Assembly: GCA_029863305.1 (NCBI GenBank)
Contig: JAOTVR010000033.1
Span: forward strand, 1-34,590
Direction of reading: 5' to 3'
Length of the DNA: 34,590 bases
Source: Gammaproteobacteria bacterium
GTDB taxonomy: Bacteria > Pseudomonadota > Gammaproteobacteria > Steroidobacterales > Woeseiaceae
Of this stretch, positions 1 to 8,483 are shown piece after piece (the stretch's first letter is position 1; each line of letters opens with the position of its first letter). The notes beneath the pieces were generated by a model. The model was not told the origin of the DNA. It ran no database searches and was given only the letters and a program-made list of their open reading frames with translations. The position numbers and the translations under genes were made by a program.

Positions 1-1038
1 CGCACCGAGAGAAAGACCGCGGCCGGCTATCACGGCTTCGTCTTTGACACCTCGCCGGATGTCAGCATCGAGGAGGACCTGAGTCGTCGCGATTTGACGA
101 TCAATGCTCTCGCGGTGGATTCGGATGGCGTGCTGATTGATCCTTTCGGTGGCATGCAAGACCTGGAGAAACGACTGATACGGCATGTCTCCGACGCGTT
201 CATGGAAGACCCGGTGCGCATCCTGCGGGCTGCCAAATTTGCGGCGCGCTATGCCAGGCTCGGATTTCGCATCGCGCCCGAAACACGCGACATGATGCGG
301 CAGATGGTCGCCGACGGCGAAGCTGACGCCCTCGTGCCCGACCGCGTGTGGAAGGAAACCGAGGCAGCACTCGCCGGACCAAACCCACATCTGTATTTCG
401 AAGCGCTGCGCGCCTGTCGCGCACTGCGCGTCGTGTTTCCGGAGGTCGACGCATTGTTCGGTGTGCCGCAACCGGCAAAATGGCACCCGGAGATCGATGC
501 CGGCCTGCATACGATGATGGTTGTCGAAGAGTCGGAGAAGATCAGCGGTGACGTCGAAGTGCGATTTGCGGCGCTGATGCATGATATTGGCAAGGCAAGA
601 ACGAACCCGGCCGAGCTGCCGTCGCATCCGGGCCATGAGCAACTCGGCAAAAAGATGATCAGGGAAGTAGCCGAGCGTCTGCCGGTGCCGCGCGCGTGCC
701 GTGATCTCGCATTGATCGTTGCCGAATACCACACACATTGTCATCGCGCATTCGAATTGCGCGATGAAACTATCGTCAGGGTGCTCGAGAAAACGGATGC
801 GTTTCGCCGCCCGGACCGGTTCGAGCGGTTCCTGCTCGCTTGCGAGGCTGACGCGCGTGGCCGAACCGGATTCGAGCATCGGGAGTATCTGCAGGCTGCA
901 TACTTTCGCGCCGTGTTCGCAGCAGCATCAGGCGTCGATGCTGCACAAATCGCCAGCGATCACGACGACGCACAAATCCCCGCGGCCCTCAGAAAAGCGC
1001 GTGTTGCAGCGGTTCGGCAATACCGCCAGAGGGCTTAG
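1..1038 (+). CDS. cca: CCA tRNA nucleotidyltransferase, 3' part (5' end outside window)
   Basis: This enzyme adds or repairs the 3'-terminal CCA of tRNAs in the cytoplasm using CTP and ATP. The frame is open from base 1 and ends at TAG 1036-1038, giving 345 residues. The E. coli protein has about 412, so roughly the first 70 residues, including the nucleotidyltransferase catalytic aspartates, lie upstream of the window. The visible part starts with the conserved stretch EEDLSRRDLTINALAVD, followed by the RNA- and NTP-binding head region (EDPVRILRAAKFAARY). An HD phosphohydrolase domain follows, with its signature LMHDIGKA at about 571-597, and then the C-terminal EADARGRTG motif. The HD domain places it in the gammaproteobacterial multifunctional class. 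It converges with the beta-barrel gene on the other strand, and the two 3' ends overlap by 4 bp. Identification is secure. Confidence 0.96.
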   Translation, partial: RTERKTAAGYHGFVFDTSPDVSIEEDLSRRDLTINALAVDSDGVLIDPFGGMQDLEKRLIRHVSDAFMEDPVRILRAAKFAARYARLGFRIAPETRDMMRQMVADGEADALVPDRVWKETEAALAGPNPHLYFEALRACRALRVVFPEVDALFGVPQPAKWHPEIDAGLHTMMVVEESEKISGDVEVRFAALMHDIGKARTNPAELPSHPGHEQLGKKMIREVAERLPVPRACRDLALIVAEYHTHCHRAFELRDETIVRVLEKTDAFRRPDRFERFLLACEADARGRTGFEHREYLQAAYFRAVFAAASGVDAAQIASDHDDAQIPAALRKARVAAVRQYRQRA

Positions 1039-1874
1039 TCGCCACCGTAGAAGTACAGATACAAGGAGAAGAACATCACGTCACCGTACAACTCCGAATC
1101 GTCGTAACCGAGGCCAAACTCCACGTCGGTCTTGTCGCCCATCGGCAACAGGAAGCGCAGCGTCGCTGATTTGGTCCGTGAGCGGTCTATGACGCCCTCC
1201 CAGGTCGCAACATCAATCTCCCAGCGCTTGAGGCCCTGATCGATACCGAGCGTGACACGGGCACGATGATCAACGAGCGTATTGAGCAGGCTGAGGCGTG
1301 ACACCGTGAGCAGATTGGCGGCATCCGTATTTTCGACCGGCCGAAACGGCACACTGTAATCGTACTTGATGGCCGCGAGCCGCAGACTCGTGTTTTCACT
1401 CATCTGGAATCGCGCCGATGCGCCGAATCCGTCGGCGTCGAACATGATTTCACGCGACGTCTGCAAATCGAGGCTCGGAATTATGAAATCGAAATCCCGA
1501 TATTCGTATTCCGCGGCCAGCCTGACCGCCTGCCCACGCCAGTAGACGGATGCGCGCAGATCGTTGGACTCGAGAATGTCCGAATCGCCCCAGTAGGCCG
1601 CGCCGACACGTACTCCCACCGGATCGAAATCATGGTCGAGTTCGATATCTGCATACAGCGACTCGACCTCGCCGAGTCGGGTCAGCTCGACCGAACTCCT
1701 GGCAACACCGGCTGATAACCAGGTCTTGTCACCGAGTCCGACACCCCCGATCAGGGATGCACTGACGCCGTCTTCCGAATCGCTTTCAATGCCACCACCA
1801 ATAATGAAGCCGTCGCCGTCCGCCACAGCGTTACCGGCCAGCAATAGCAACAGCACAAGTCTAAATGACGACAT
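1035..1874 (-). CDS. Predicted outer-membrane beta-barrel protein, unknown function
   Basis: I do not recognise the family. The 279-residue product opens with a typical Sec signal peptide (MSSFRLVLLLLLAGNAVADG, cut probably after AVA). The rest is a series of short alternating polar/hydrophobic segments with Gly- and Asp-rich turns, and it ends in an aromatic-rich strand (FFSLYLYFYGG). That pattern is typical of a small outer-membrane barrel, although the very last residues are GGD rather than the usual terminal Phe. The ATG at 1872-1874 lies inside the end of uppP, overlapping it by 14 bp, so the two genes are probably translationally coupled in a midA-like - uppP - barrel operon. Membership in that operon suggests an envelope role, but this is inference. 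No catalytic motif is visible. Confidence 0.75.
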   Translation of the reverse strand: MSSFRLVLLLLLAGNAVADGDGFIIGGGIESDSEDGVSASLIGGVGLGDKTWLSAGVARSSVELTRLGEVESLYADIELDHDFDPVGVRVGAAYWGDSDILESNDLRASVYWRGQAVRLAAEYEYRDFDFIIPSLDLQTSREIMFDADGFGASARFQMSENTSLRLAAIKYDYSVPFRPVENTDAANLLTVSRLSLLNTLVDHRARVTLGIDQGLKRWEIDVATWEGVIDRSRTKSATLRFLLPMGDKTDVEFGLGYDDSELYGDVMFFSLYLYFYGGD

Positions 1875-2658
1875 ACAGAATTACCGCAGCCAACACAATG
1901 CGATAGATTGCGAACGGCATCAGGCCGATTCGACTGACGAAGCGCATAAAAAATTCGATACTCAGATACGCAACAATACCCGAAACCAACACACCGATGG
2001 CAAGCTGCCCCCACGCGACCGCCACATCGGCTCTCAGAAGCCCCAGCAGCGAATAAGCGGTCGCCAGCAGGATGACCGGGACGGCGAGCAGGAATGAAAA
2101 CCGCGCCGCATCCTGACGTTCGAATCCCAGCGCCATGGCAGCCGTTATGGTCACGCCGGAACGGGATGTGCCGGGAACCAGCGCGAGCGCCTGCGCGACG
2201 CCTATGAGCACTGCATCCGAAATGCGCACGCCGGAAATCTCCCGCGTACGCCGACCGAAGCGATCGGCCAACAGCATCAGGACGGCATAGGCCGACAGCG
2301 TGCAGACGATGACGACGGGGCTGCGCAAATTCGCTTCTATCCAGTCGACAAACAACAGCCCCGCAAGCGCGGCAGGAATAGTCCCGAGCGCGATACCGAG
2401 CGCCATGCGCGACTCGATCGTTCTGATGTTGCCGCCCATCACCTGCAGACCACCGCGCAACAACGCGTGAATATCCGTGCGAAAGAAGATCAGGACTGCG
2501 ATGAGTGAACCAAAATGCACCGCAACATCAAATGCCAGTCCCTGGTCCGTCCAGCCGAAAAAAACCGGAACGAGCACCAGGTGTCCCGAACTCGAGATCG
2601 GCAGGAATTCGGTCAGCCCCTGGACAATGGCGAGAATGACGACCTGGAGTCCGGTCAT
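1861..2658 (-). CDS. uppP: Undecaprenyl-diphosphatase UppP (BacA family)
   Basis: This integral inner-membrane phosphatase converts undecaprenyl pyrophosphate to undecaprenyl phosphate. It recycles the lipid carrier for peptidoglycan and other envelope polymers, and extra copies give bacitracin tolerance. The 265-residue length is normal for the family. The two BacA signature regions are present: an N-terminal GLTEFLPISSSGHL (about residues 14-27) with the Glu-rich/Ser segment, and PGTSRSGVTITAA in the second half with the catalytic Arg/Ser loop. Multiple hydrophobic helices fill the rest. The ATG at 2656-2658 is preceded by a GGGAC-type ribosome site. The gene lies 28 bp after the midA-like gene and overlaps the barrel gene downstream, so the three are likely co-transcribed leftward. 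Confidence 0.96.
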   Translation of the reverse strand: MTGLQVVILAIVQGLTEFLPISSSGHLVLVPVFFGWTDQGLAFDVAVHFGSLIAVLIFFRTDIHALLRGGLQVMGGNIRTIESRMALGIALGTIPAALAGLLFVDWIEANLRSPVVIVCTLSAYAVLMLLADRFGRRTREISGVRISDAVLIGVAQALALVPGTSRSGVTITAAMALGFERQDAARFSFLLAVPVILLATAYSLLGLLRADVAVAWGQLAIGVLVSGIVAYLSIEFFMRFVSRIGLMPFAIYRIVLAAVILYVVI

Positions 2659-2686
2659 CCGCTGTCCCGGCTGTTGGCTGCTGAAT

Positions 2687-3874
2687 TCATAACGATGTCG
2701 TCCTGTCCGCCAGGCTGAAAGCAGAGGGCTGCGTTACGGTCCCCTTGCTCAGGCCAAGGCATTTGAAGTTTTCGCCCATTTCGGTGGGCAGAGTAAGTAA
2801 TTTAATCTGCCCCGACAATTTGAGCTGTGCGTCGATTGGCAATTCTGCAAAGTCCGCGAGCTGCTGATCCAGGCCAGCACCAATGAGGAACTGCGCCTGA
2901 TTGACGTATCCGGCGATCTCCAGCCCGCCCGCGACGGCAGCCTGCGCGACCGCCGAGAAGTCGACCCATGCTGTCAGGTCCTGGATGCCCGGCAAGATCA
3001 GCGGATCTTCGTGCACGTGATGCCGAAAATGGCATCGCAACCAGCCACCCGAGCGCTCAGCCGCGTAGTACTCACGGCGGCTTACGCCGTAGTCGAACAA
3101 AAAGGCAACGCCGATACGCAAGACCGGAGCGAGATCACGGATCCATTGAGTCGCCGCCAGGCACACCTCGGACGAAAACCCATCGGGCAGCTGTTTGCCC
3201 AGCTCTGCTTCGATCGCGCTGACCGCGGCGACCAGATTCTCTGGCGCATCCCGCTCACGCAGCACGAAAACATCGTTGTCGAGGGCAACACACAATTGTG
3301 AAATGCCGTTGCCGCGACGTATAAAGCGCTCGACCGGCAGTGCGTCGAGTACCTCATTCGCAACGACGACGCCGTCGTGCACGTCGGGCAAACGCTGAAG
3401 CCAGGCTACCCGGTCCATCAATTGCGGCAGCTCTCGATGCAGCAATGCCTCTTGCCGCTCGCGCAAATCGGCCGAGACCTCGAGTATCTGGTAACCGCTG
3501 CGCGGCAACGCGTCGAGCTTTGCGAGCGTGGACAATATGTCGACCGCGAGCCTGCCGCTGCCCGCGCCGACCTCGAGTATCGACGCTGACTCGACCTGAT
3601 CCAGGACTTCAACACATTGGCGTGCCAATACCTGTCCGAATACCGGTGAGATTTCCGGTGCCGTGACGAAGTCGCCTGCCTCGCCGAACTTCGTCGTGCC
3701 GGCACTGTAGTACCCCAATCCGGGCGCATACAGGACGTGATGCATATACTCGGCGAAACTGATTTGTCCACCCGAGCCGGCAATCTTCTCGCGCAGGGAT
3801 TCGGCGACACGGACACTGTGCGCGGCGCTCTGCGCATCAGGTTTTGGGAGTGCAAGGTGCTGCCCGTGTTGCAT
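2687..3874 (-). CDS. SAM-dependent methyltransferase, MidA/NDUFAF7 family (COG1565)
   Basis: This is a class I SAM-dependent methyltransferase of the MidA family. The mitochondrial relative NDUFAF7 symmetrically dimethylates an arginine of a complex I subunit; the bacterial substrate is generally unknown. Visible signatures are the N-terminal ISFAEYMHHVLYAPGLGYY, then GDFVTAPEISPVFGQVLA, then the SAM-binding loop ILEVGAGSGRLAVDIL, then VVVANEVLDALPVERF, and later LFDYGVSRREYY. An in-frame start exists at 3943, but ATG 3872-3874 is preferred. It has GAAGG about 8 bases upstream, and the 23 extra residues do not resemble the family N-terminus. From this start the protein is 395 residues, the usual size. 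The gene is divergent from the folM-like gene, with 62 bp between the start codons, and sits first in a leftward operon with uppP. Confidence 0.9.
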   Translation of the reverse strand: MQHGQHLALPKPDAQSAAHSVRVAESLREKIAGSGGQISFAEYMHHVLYAPGLGYYSAGTTKFGEAGDFVTAPEISPVFGQVLARQCVEVLDQVESASILEVGAGSGRLAVDILSTLAKLDALPRSGYQILEVSADLRERQEALLHRELPQLMDRVAWLQRLPDVHDGVVVANEVLDALPVERFIRRGNGISQLCVALDNDVFVLRERDAPENLVAAVSAIEAELGKQLPDGFSSEVCLAATQWIRDLAPVLRIGVAFLFDYGVSRREYYAAERSGGWLRCHFRHHVHEDPLILPGIQDLTAWVDFSAVAQAAVAGGLEIAGYVNQAQFLIGAGLDQQLADFAELPIDAQLKLSGQIKLLTLPTEMGENFKCLGLSKGTVTQPSAFSLADRTTSL

Positions 3875-3936
3875 AAGACCTTCGGAGTCTTCCAGAATGG
3901 GCCCCTTTATAACGTGAATTGAGCGAAGGGTCGCCG

Positions 3937-4689
3937 ATGTCATCGCAAAACAAGCTTAGCGGCAAGGTTGTCCTGATCACCGGGGCCGCGCGGCGTATCG
4001 GCGCGGCGATAGCGACCAGGCTGCATCGGAGCGGTGCCAACGTCGCGGTGCATTATCGCGGATCCGCCGCCGAGGCGGCGGCGCTGGTGCAGGATCTCAA
4101 TGCGCAGCGAGCCAACTCGGCCGCGGCATTCAAGGCCGACCTGATCGATACGGCTAGCCTGCCGGGGCTGATCGCCGATGTGGTGGACTGGCACCACAGG
4201 CTCGACATTCTGATCAACAATGCGTCGAGCTTTTATCCGACGCCACCGGGAGAAATCACCGAGGCGCATTGGGATGACCTGATGGGCAGCAACCTCAAGG
4301 CACCTTTGTTTCTGGCACAGGCAGCGATGCCGCATTTGCAGCAGGCCCGGGGCACGATCGTCAATATCGTCGATGTACACGCGCAACGCCCGCTCAGGAA
4401 TCACACGGTCTATGGACCCGCCAAGGCCGGGCTCGCCATGCTGACCCGCTCGCTCGCAAAAGACCTGGCGCCCGAGATTCGCGTGAACGGCGTGTCCCCC
4501 GGCGCCATACTCTGGCCTGAGGATGGTCCGGACGAAGCCGGCAAGGAGTTCATTCTCCGGCAGATTCCGCTCGGGCGCAGCGGCAACCCCGACGATATTG
4601 CGACATGCGTACTGTATCTGGTGCGCGACGCAACCTATGTGACCGGCCAGATCATCGCGGTCGACGGCGGGCGCTCAATCGGATGGTAG
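3937..4689 (+). CDS. folM: Pteridine reductase, FolM/PTR1-like short-chain dehydrogenase
   Basis: A 250-residue NADPH-dependent SDR that most resembles pteridine reductases, which reduce dihydro- or biopterin and dihydrofolate. The N-terminal cofactor motif is TGAARRIG, with the Arg residues typical of NADPH-using pteridine reductases. The structural motif is INNAS. The catalytic part has Asp in VDVHAQRP in place of the usual SDR Ser, then YGPAK (Tyr-x-x-x-Lys), as in PTR1. The C-terminal half contains VNGVSPGAILWPE and ends in VTGQIIAVDGGRS. The start at ATG 3937 is chosen because GAAGGG sits six bases upstream; a TTG at 3919 is less likely. With folB and folK nearby this points to folate/pterin metabolism. 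The SDR class is certain, and the exact substrate is inferred from the Asp-Tyr-Lys pattern. Confidence 0.85.
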   Translation: MSSQNKLSGKVVLITGAARRIGAAIATRLHRSGANVAVHYRGSAAEAAALVQDLNAQRANSAAAFKADLIDTASLPGLIADVVDWHHRLDILINNASSFYPTPPGEITEAHWDDLMGSNLKAPLFLAQAAMPHLQQARGTIVNIVDVHAQRPLRNHTVYGPAKAGLAMLTRSLAKDLAPEIRVNGVSPGAILWPEDGPDEAGKEFILRQIPLGRSGNPDDIATCVLYLVRDATYVTGQIIAVDGGRSIGW

Positions 4690-4750
4690 GTTTTCAAGGC
4701 AGCCAGAGTCCTTTCTGGCGAATCAGTGCTGATGCCACGGGCAGGATTGG

Positions 4751-6082
4751 CTAATACGCGCCCGCAAATTCCCGCCACGGCGGCCCGCGGCGATCCGCTC
4801 GCGAGAGATCCCGTTCCAGTTGCGACCTTGTCTGACCAGCCACGGCTGCTGCCGCGGGGCAGGCACCCGTGTCGAGATAACCGAGCGCCGCCGCCATATT
4901 CGGGTCGTCCGGGGCGCCGATGGGAATGTTCAGGTCGTCGGCAGCAGAGCATCCGGGCGTGACCGGCAAGCCGCCAAAGTAGTCGCCGAAGTCGTCGGCG
5001 TTGACCGTCTGAAATGCGGTCGGCCGCAGGATCTTTTCGCAAAACTCGAAGCCGACCTGACCCACGGGCTTGCCAAATGTCCGGTCACCAACGATCGCCA
5101 CTTCGACGTGCGCGGCCATGCTGTTGGTCACGAGTTCACTCGCCGACGCTGTCGCCTGAGTCGCGATGATGACCAGACGCGACAAACTCATTGAATTGCC
5201 CAATCGCTCGAAGAACTCCTCGTCATTGTTGGCCGCGGCGCGGTCGGCATTGAACAGGGTTTTGGAAAACGTCAGGTTTTCGGCGACATCGCCACCGAGG
5301 AAATCACCCAATAACTCAGCGGTGGTAACGAGGCCGCCGCCGTTGTAACGCAAATCGATGATGACGTCGTTGACGCCATTGGCGCGGAAGTCGGCAAACA
5401 CGGTGTCAAACACGGGATCTGCGGTACTGATGAATGTCGACAGCTCGAGATAGCCCACCATGCGACCGCCACCGGCGTCGATGACGCCCCACTGCGGGAT
5501 CGGGTTTATCGTCACGATGTCTTTCGCAAGCGAAATCGTGAACTCGGTGACACCGTCGGTCTCGAGCATCGTGAACTCGAGGGGCGTCGTGTCGAAAGCG
5601 GACGCAAAGCCTTCTGCGGCTTCGATCTGGGCGATCGTGCGGCCATTCAGCGCGACGAATCGCTGGCCTCGCTGCAAATCACCCAGGGCCGCCGGGCTGC
5701 CCTCGAAAACACGCGTTACTCGAAAGTCATTGACCGCCAGTTGCTGCCAGCTGAAGCCGAAACCCTCGAACTGCCCTTCACCGAAAAACGCCTGATCGGC
5801 GGCTGCCGAACCAATGAAGCTGAAGTTGTCGATGGGTTGGCCGCTGCCATCGTCGGGACTGAATGTGGTCAGGTAGGCCAACAGAGCTTCCGGCGATGCA
5901 AAATTATTGACGTTGATATTGCCGGGCAGCAGATCGTTCCACAGATACCACTCCTGCATCGCGAGAAGAACAAAGTCCTTCTGGCCCTTGTTCGAACACC
6001 CGACATCCGCCGCCGCGCCACCGTTCGAGGAACCGCAGCCCGCCAATGCCGCGGTGACGATAAGAATCAGAATCTTGCGCAT
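4751..6082 (-). CDS. S41-family (C-terminal processing-like) protease, predicted lipoprotein
   Basis: A 443-residue secreted serine protease of the S41 family. The N-terminus is a lipoprotein signal (MRKILILIVTAALAGCGSS) with lipobox LAGC and Cys16 as the lipidated residue. A Gly/Ala-rich linker follows. A PDZ-like region includes RVFEGSPAALGDLQRGQRFV, which is consistent with substrate C-terminus recognition. The protease core contains DVIIDLRYNGGGLV, then the catalytic serine in ATASASELVTNSM, and the general-base lysine in GDRTFGKPVGQ. Ser and Lys are both present, so it should be active. A good ribosome site (AGGAG) precedes ATG 6080-6082. It is convergent with the folM-like gene and is probably its own unit. 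The substrate is unknown. Peripheral lipoprotein members of this family act in the periplasm or at the outer membrane. Confidence 0.9.
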   Translation of the reverse strand: MRKILILIVTAALAGCGSSNGGAAADVGCSNKGQKDFVLLAMQEWYLWNDLLPGNINVNNFASPEALLAYLTTFSPDDGSGQPIDNFSFIGSAAADQAFFGEGQFEGFGFSWQQLAVNDFRVTRVFEGSPAALGDLQRGQRFVALNGRTIAQIEAAEGFASAFDTTPLEFTMLETDGVTEFTISLAKDIVTINPIPQWGVIDAGGGRMVGYLELSTFISTADPVFDTVFADFRANGVNDVIIDLRYNGGGLVTTAELLGDFLGGDVAENLTFSKTLFNADRAAANNDEEFFERLGNSMSLSRLVIIATQATASASELVTNSMAAHVEVAIVGDRTFGKPVGQVGFEFCEKILRPTAFQTVNADDFGDYFGGLPVTPGCSAADDLNIPIGAPDDPNMAAALGYLDTGACPAAAAVAGQTRSQLERDLSRADRRGPPWREFAGAY

Positions 6083-6207
6083 TGCCTCTCCTGCGGGCGT
6101 AATTGCCGGGACGCACTGTCGAGCCTCATGGTAACCAGATCAGGCCCTGGTTCATCAGGTAGCCGTTCGCAGTTTGACCGCAAATGTCGGCAAAATGCTC
6201 GCACTTT

Positions 6208-6696
6208 TTACAGGCTCAGGTCGACCCGCACCAAGGGTTGACGATGCTTGTCGAACTCGAGCCAATGGTCGGATATCGTGCGCCCCGTTTCAGGATGGAC
6301 GAGGTCCGGCACGAGTTCGGCCAGTGGCCGTAACACAAAGCTGTACTTGAGGATGTCCGAGCGCGGCAGGCAAAGGGGTGGCTCGTTCAGGATCAGGTCG
6401 TCGTAAAGCAGCAAATCAATATCCAGCGGGCGTGACGAGAACCTGTCCGTGGCGCGCGCCCGTCCCGCCATGCCATGGATCGCCTCGATCCGTTTATGGA
6501 TGCGGGCCGGCGAATCATCTGTATCCAACGCAGCCACAAGGTTCAGAAAATCGGCCCCCTCGAACCCGACTGCCGCGCTTTGATAAGTATCTGACAGCCT
6601 CACATCACCGTAACGACGGCGGAGTTCGTCGACCCCGATGCGAAGGTTCGCCTCTGGGTCGATGTTGCTGCCGAGGCTCAGATACACGCGGGCCAC
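6208..6696 (-). CDS. folK: 2-amino-4-hydroxy-6-hydroxymethyldihydropteridine diphosphokinase FolK
   Basis: FolK transfers pyrophosphate from ATP to 6-hydroxymethyl-7,8-dihydropterin, the step before dihydropteroate synthase in folate synthesis. I place the start at GTG 6694-6696, just before VARVYLSLGSNI, which is the family N-terminus. The open frame continues upstream only because it overlaps folB in another frame. This gives 162 residues, the normal size. Visible motifs are LSLGSN, the active-site stretch RFSSRPLDIDLLLYDDL (Arg and the two Mg-binding Asp residues), and FVLRPLAELVPDLVHP. The usual PHP/PH motif after the D-x-D region reads LPRSDI here, a small deviation. The gene starts 4 bp after the folB stop, so translation is probably coupled. 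Confidence 0.93.
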   Translation of the reverse strand: MARVYLSLGSNIDPEANLRIGVDELRRRYGDVRLSDTYQSAAVGFEGADFLNLVAALDTDDSPARIHKRIEAIHGMAGRARATDRFSSRPLDIDLLLYDDLILNEPPLCLPRSDILKYSFVLRPLAELVPDLVHPETGRTISDHWLEFDKHRQPLVRVDLSL

Positions 6697-6700
6697 CTTG

Positions 6701-7066
6701 CTAGTCCGTTGCTGGACGAGTGCCGCGCTCGATAAGAACACCGACATCGCGGGAACCGCGTATCGCTCCCGGCTTGTTGACCCGAACCCGGACCCACGCC
6801 ACGTCGAATTCGTCGAGGAGGATACCGGCGATTTTCTCCGCGAGCGTCTCGACGAGTTGAAAGCTGGAGTCGCTGACGAACTGCTGCACGCGCTTGGCAA
6901 CCAGTTTGTAGTTGAGCGTGTCGTCAACGCTGTCAGAGGCTGCGGCTTTACGAATATCGGCTGCCATATCGAGATCGATGACGACGGTCTGCCGAATCTT
7001 GCGTTCCCACTCCCAGATGCCAATGACCGTGTCGACCTTCAGCTCGTGCAAGAAAATAATGTCCAT
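6701..7066 (-). CDS. folB: Dihydroneopterin aldolase FolB
   Basis: FolB cleaves 7,8-dihydroneopterin to 6-hydroxymethyl-7,8-dihydropterin and glycolaldehyde, giving the substrate for FolK. The 121-residue product is the usual length for this homo-octameric tunnelling-fold enzyme. Recognisable segments are the N-terminal IGIWEWERK with the pterin-anchoring Glu, TLNYKLVAKRVQQFV, VETLAEKIAG with the conserved Glu, and KPGAIRGSRDVGV with the catalytic Lys. ATG 7064-7066 is preceded by GGGGA. It lies 10 bp after the end of tsaD and 4 bp before folK, forming a tsaD-folB-folK leftward operon. This pairing is common in gammaproteobacteria. Confidence 0.95.
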   Translation of the reverse strand: MDIIFLHELKVDTVIGIWEWERKIRQTVVIDLDMAADIRKAAASDSVDDTLNYKLVAKRVQQFVSDSSFQLVETLAEKIAGILLDEFDVAWVRVRVNKPGAIRGSRDVGVLIERGTRPATD

Positions 7067-7076
7067 GTGTCCCCAT

Positions 7077-8102
7077 TCAACCCGTTGCGGGCGTCACTCC
7101 TGGCGGCCCCAAGGTATCAAGCGCCCAGCGCGCTTGCGCACGTATTTCGTCGCAGCTACCTGCATCGGCCAGACGCAGTGCGCCGGCAACTGCGATCATC
7201 GCGCCATTGTCCGTACAGAATTGCATGCGCGGATAATGGACCTGCCCGTCAAATCGCCTGGCCATCTCGCTGCGCAACAGCTTGTTCGCTCCGACACCGC
7301 CGGCAATGACAATACGCTCGAGGCTTTCGCGCCTGGCTGCCTGCAGTGACTTACCGACCAGCGTATCGACCGCCGCACGTTGAAAGGAAGCGGCGAGGTT
7401 GGCACGTTGAGCATCGAATGAGCCGCAGTCGCGCGTCTTTCTGACTTCGAGCATGACAGCGGTCTTCAGGCCGCTGAAGCTGAAATCGAGACCGGGTCGC
7501 TGCAGCATCGGCCGCGGCAAATCAAAGGCCGTATCGTCGCCCTCCTCGGCAAGCGCGGCGAGCGCGGGCCCGCCAGGGTAACCGAGACCCAGCAGCTTGG
7601 CGGTCTTGTCGAACGCCTCACCGACGGCGTCGTCAAGCGTCGTTCCCAGCACGGCGTAACGGCCCAGGCCTGCGACCGCAATCAGCATCGTATGGCCTCC
7701 CGAGACGAGCAGCGCAAGAAACGGATAGTCCGGAGCATCGTCTTCCAGCATCGGCGCGAGCAGGTGACCCTCCATATGATGCACCGCGACCACCGGGCAG
7801 CCCCAGGACAAGCCAAGACCGTTCGCCATCCCGCTGCCGACCATCAGAGCCCCGACCAGGCCAGGACCGGCCGTGTAGGCAATCGCGTCCGGCCTTTCGA
7901 TGCCCGCATCACGCAAGACCTGCACAACCAGTGGCAAAAGACAGCGCACATGGTCACGCGAGGCGATTTCCGGCACGACCCCGCCGTACATGGCGTGCAG
8001 GTCGACCTGACTGTGCAGCGCATCGGCAATAAGGCCATGTTCAGTGCTGAATACGGCCACGCCCGTCTCGTCGCAGCTTGTTTCGATTCCCAGGACATTC
8101 AT
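7077..8102 (-). CDS. tsaD: tRNA N6-threonylcarbamoyladenosine transferase TsaD
   Basis: TsaD is the ASKHA-fold Fe-binding subunit that, with TsaB and TsaE, transfers threonylcarbamoyl to A37 of ANN-decoding tRNAs. The product begins [18 protein letters not shown], the invariant family start. The metal-binding HxxxH is seen in [32 protein letters not shown] and [13 protein letters not shown] also match the family. ATG 8100-8102 is chosen. A TTG eight codons upstream would add MLGYYPVP, which is not a family feature. The resulting 341 residues are typical. The gene diverges from rpsU, the arrangement seen in many gammaproteobacteria, and its transcript probably continues into folB and folK. Confidence 0.97.
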   Translation of the reverse strand: MNVLGIETSCDETGVAVFSTEHGLIADALHSQVDLHAMYGGVVPEIASRDHVRCLLPLVVQVLRDAGIERPDAIAYTAGPGLVGALMVGSGMANGLGLSWGCPVVAVHHMEGHLLAPMLEDDAPDYPFLALLVSGGHTMLIAVAGLGRYAVLGTTLDDAVGEAFDKTAKLLGLGYPGGPALAALAEEGDDTAFDLPRPMLQRPGLDFSFSGLKTAVMLEVRKTRDCGSFDAQRANLAASFQRAAVDTLVGKSLQAARRESLERIVIAGGVGANKLLRSEMARRFDGQVHYPRMQFCTDNGAMIAVAGALRLADAGSCDEIRAQARWALDTLGPPGVTPATG

Positions 8103-8130
8103 AGGAACGGGATAATAACCCAGCAAAGCC

Positions 8131-8160
8131 TTGGAATCGGCCTGAATCTGGCGTTATAAT
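8131..8160 (+). promoter_or_regulatory. Predicted sigma-70 promoter of the rpsU operon
   Basis: TTGGAA (8131-8136) and a perfect TATAAT (8155-8160) are separated by 18 bases. The next bases are GC-rich (gcgcgg), as in promoters of growth-rate-controlled operons. The expected transcript start is about 8167, some 58 bases before rpsU. Seen directly; activity is inferred. Confidence 0.75.
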
Positions 8161-8172
8161 GCGCGGCTGAGC

Positions 8173-8199
8173 CCCGGCCGAGCGCCGGGTTTATTTGTA
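8173..8199 (+). promoter_or_regulatory. Leader hairpin followed by T-rich run before rpsU
   Basis: CCCGGC (8173-8178), a five-base loop and GCCGGG (8184-8189) form a strong six-pair stem, followed at once by TTTATTTGTATTT. It lies between the predicted transcript start and the rpsU start codon. It resembles a weak intrinsic terminator and could act as an attenuator or as a 5' stabilising or S21-binding element. The role is unproven. Confidence 0.5.
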
Positions 8200-8224
8200 T
8201 TTGGACTTAAAGACCCTGATTCGT

Positions 8225-8440
8225 ATGCCGAGTGTTCGCCTAAAAGAGAATGAGTATTTCGATGCCGCCTTGCGGCGCTTCAAGCGCGCCTGTGAAAAGG
8301 CCGGAATCCTGACCGAATTGCGCCGTCGTGAGTACTATGAAAAGCCCACGCAGGAGCGCAAGCGCAAGAAGGCCGCTGCCGTCAAGCGGCACCTGAAGCG
8401 CATTTCGCGCGAAGATGCCAAGCGCAAACGCCTGTATTGA
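8225..8440 (+). CDS. rpsU: 30S ribosomal protein S21
   Basis: S21 is a small, very basic protein of the 30S subunit that helps base-pair the Shine-Dalgarno helix during initiation. The 71-residue product [19 protein letters not shown]... matches the family along its whole length: an acidic/aromatic N-terminus, then [17 protein letters not shown], then a basic tail ending RKRLY. ATG 8225 is the right start. Ten upstream in-frame codons exist but do not belong to S21. It is the first gene of the macromolecular synthesis operon rpsU - yqeY-like - dnaG - rpoD and follows a hairpin-containing leader. Confidence 0.98.
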   Translation: MPSVRLKENEYFDAALRRFKRACEKAGILTELRRREYYEKPTQERKRKKAAAVKRHLKRISREDAKRKRLY

Positions 8441-8483
8441 GCCGCGTGCCTGTACTCCGTCCCCACCCCGCACGGAGTGTGCC

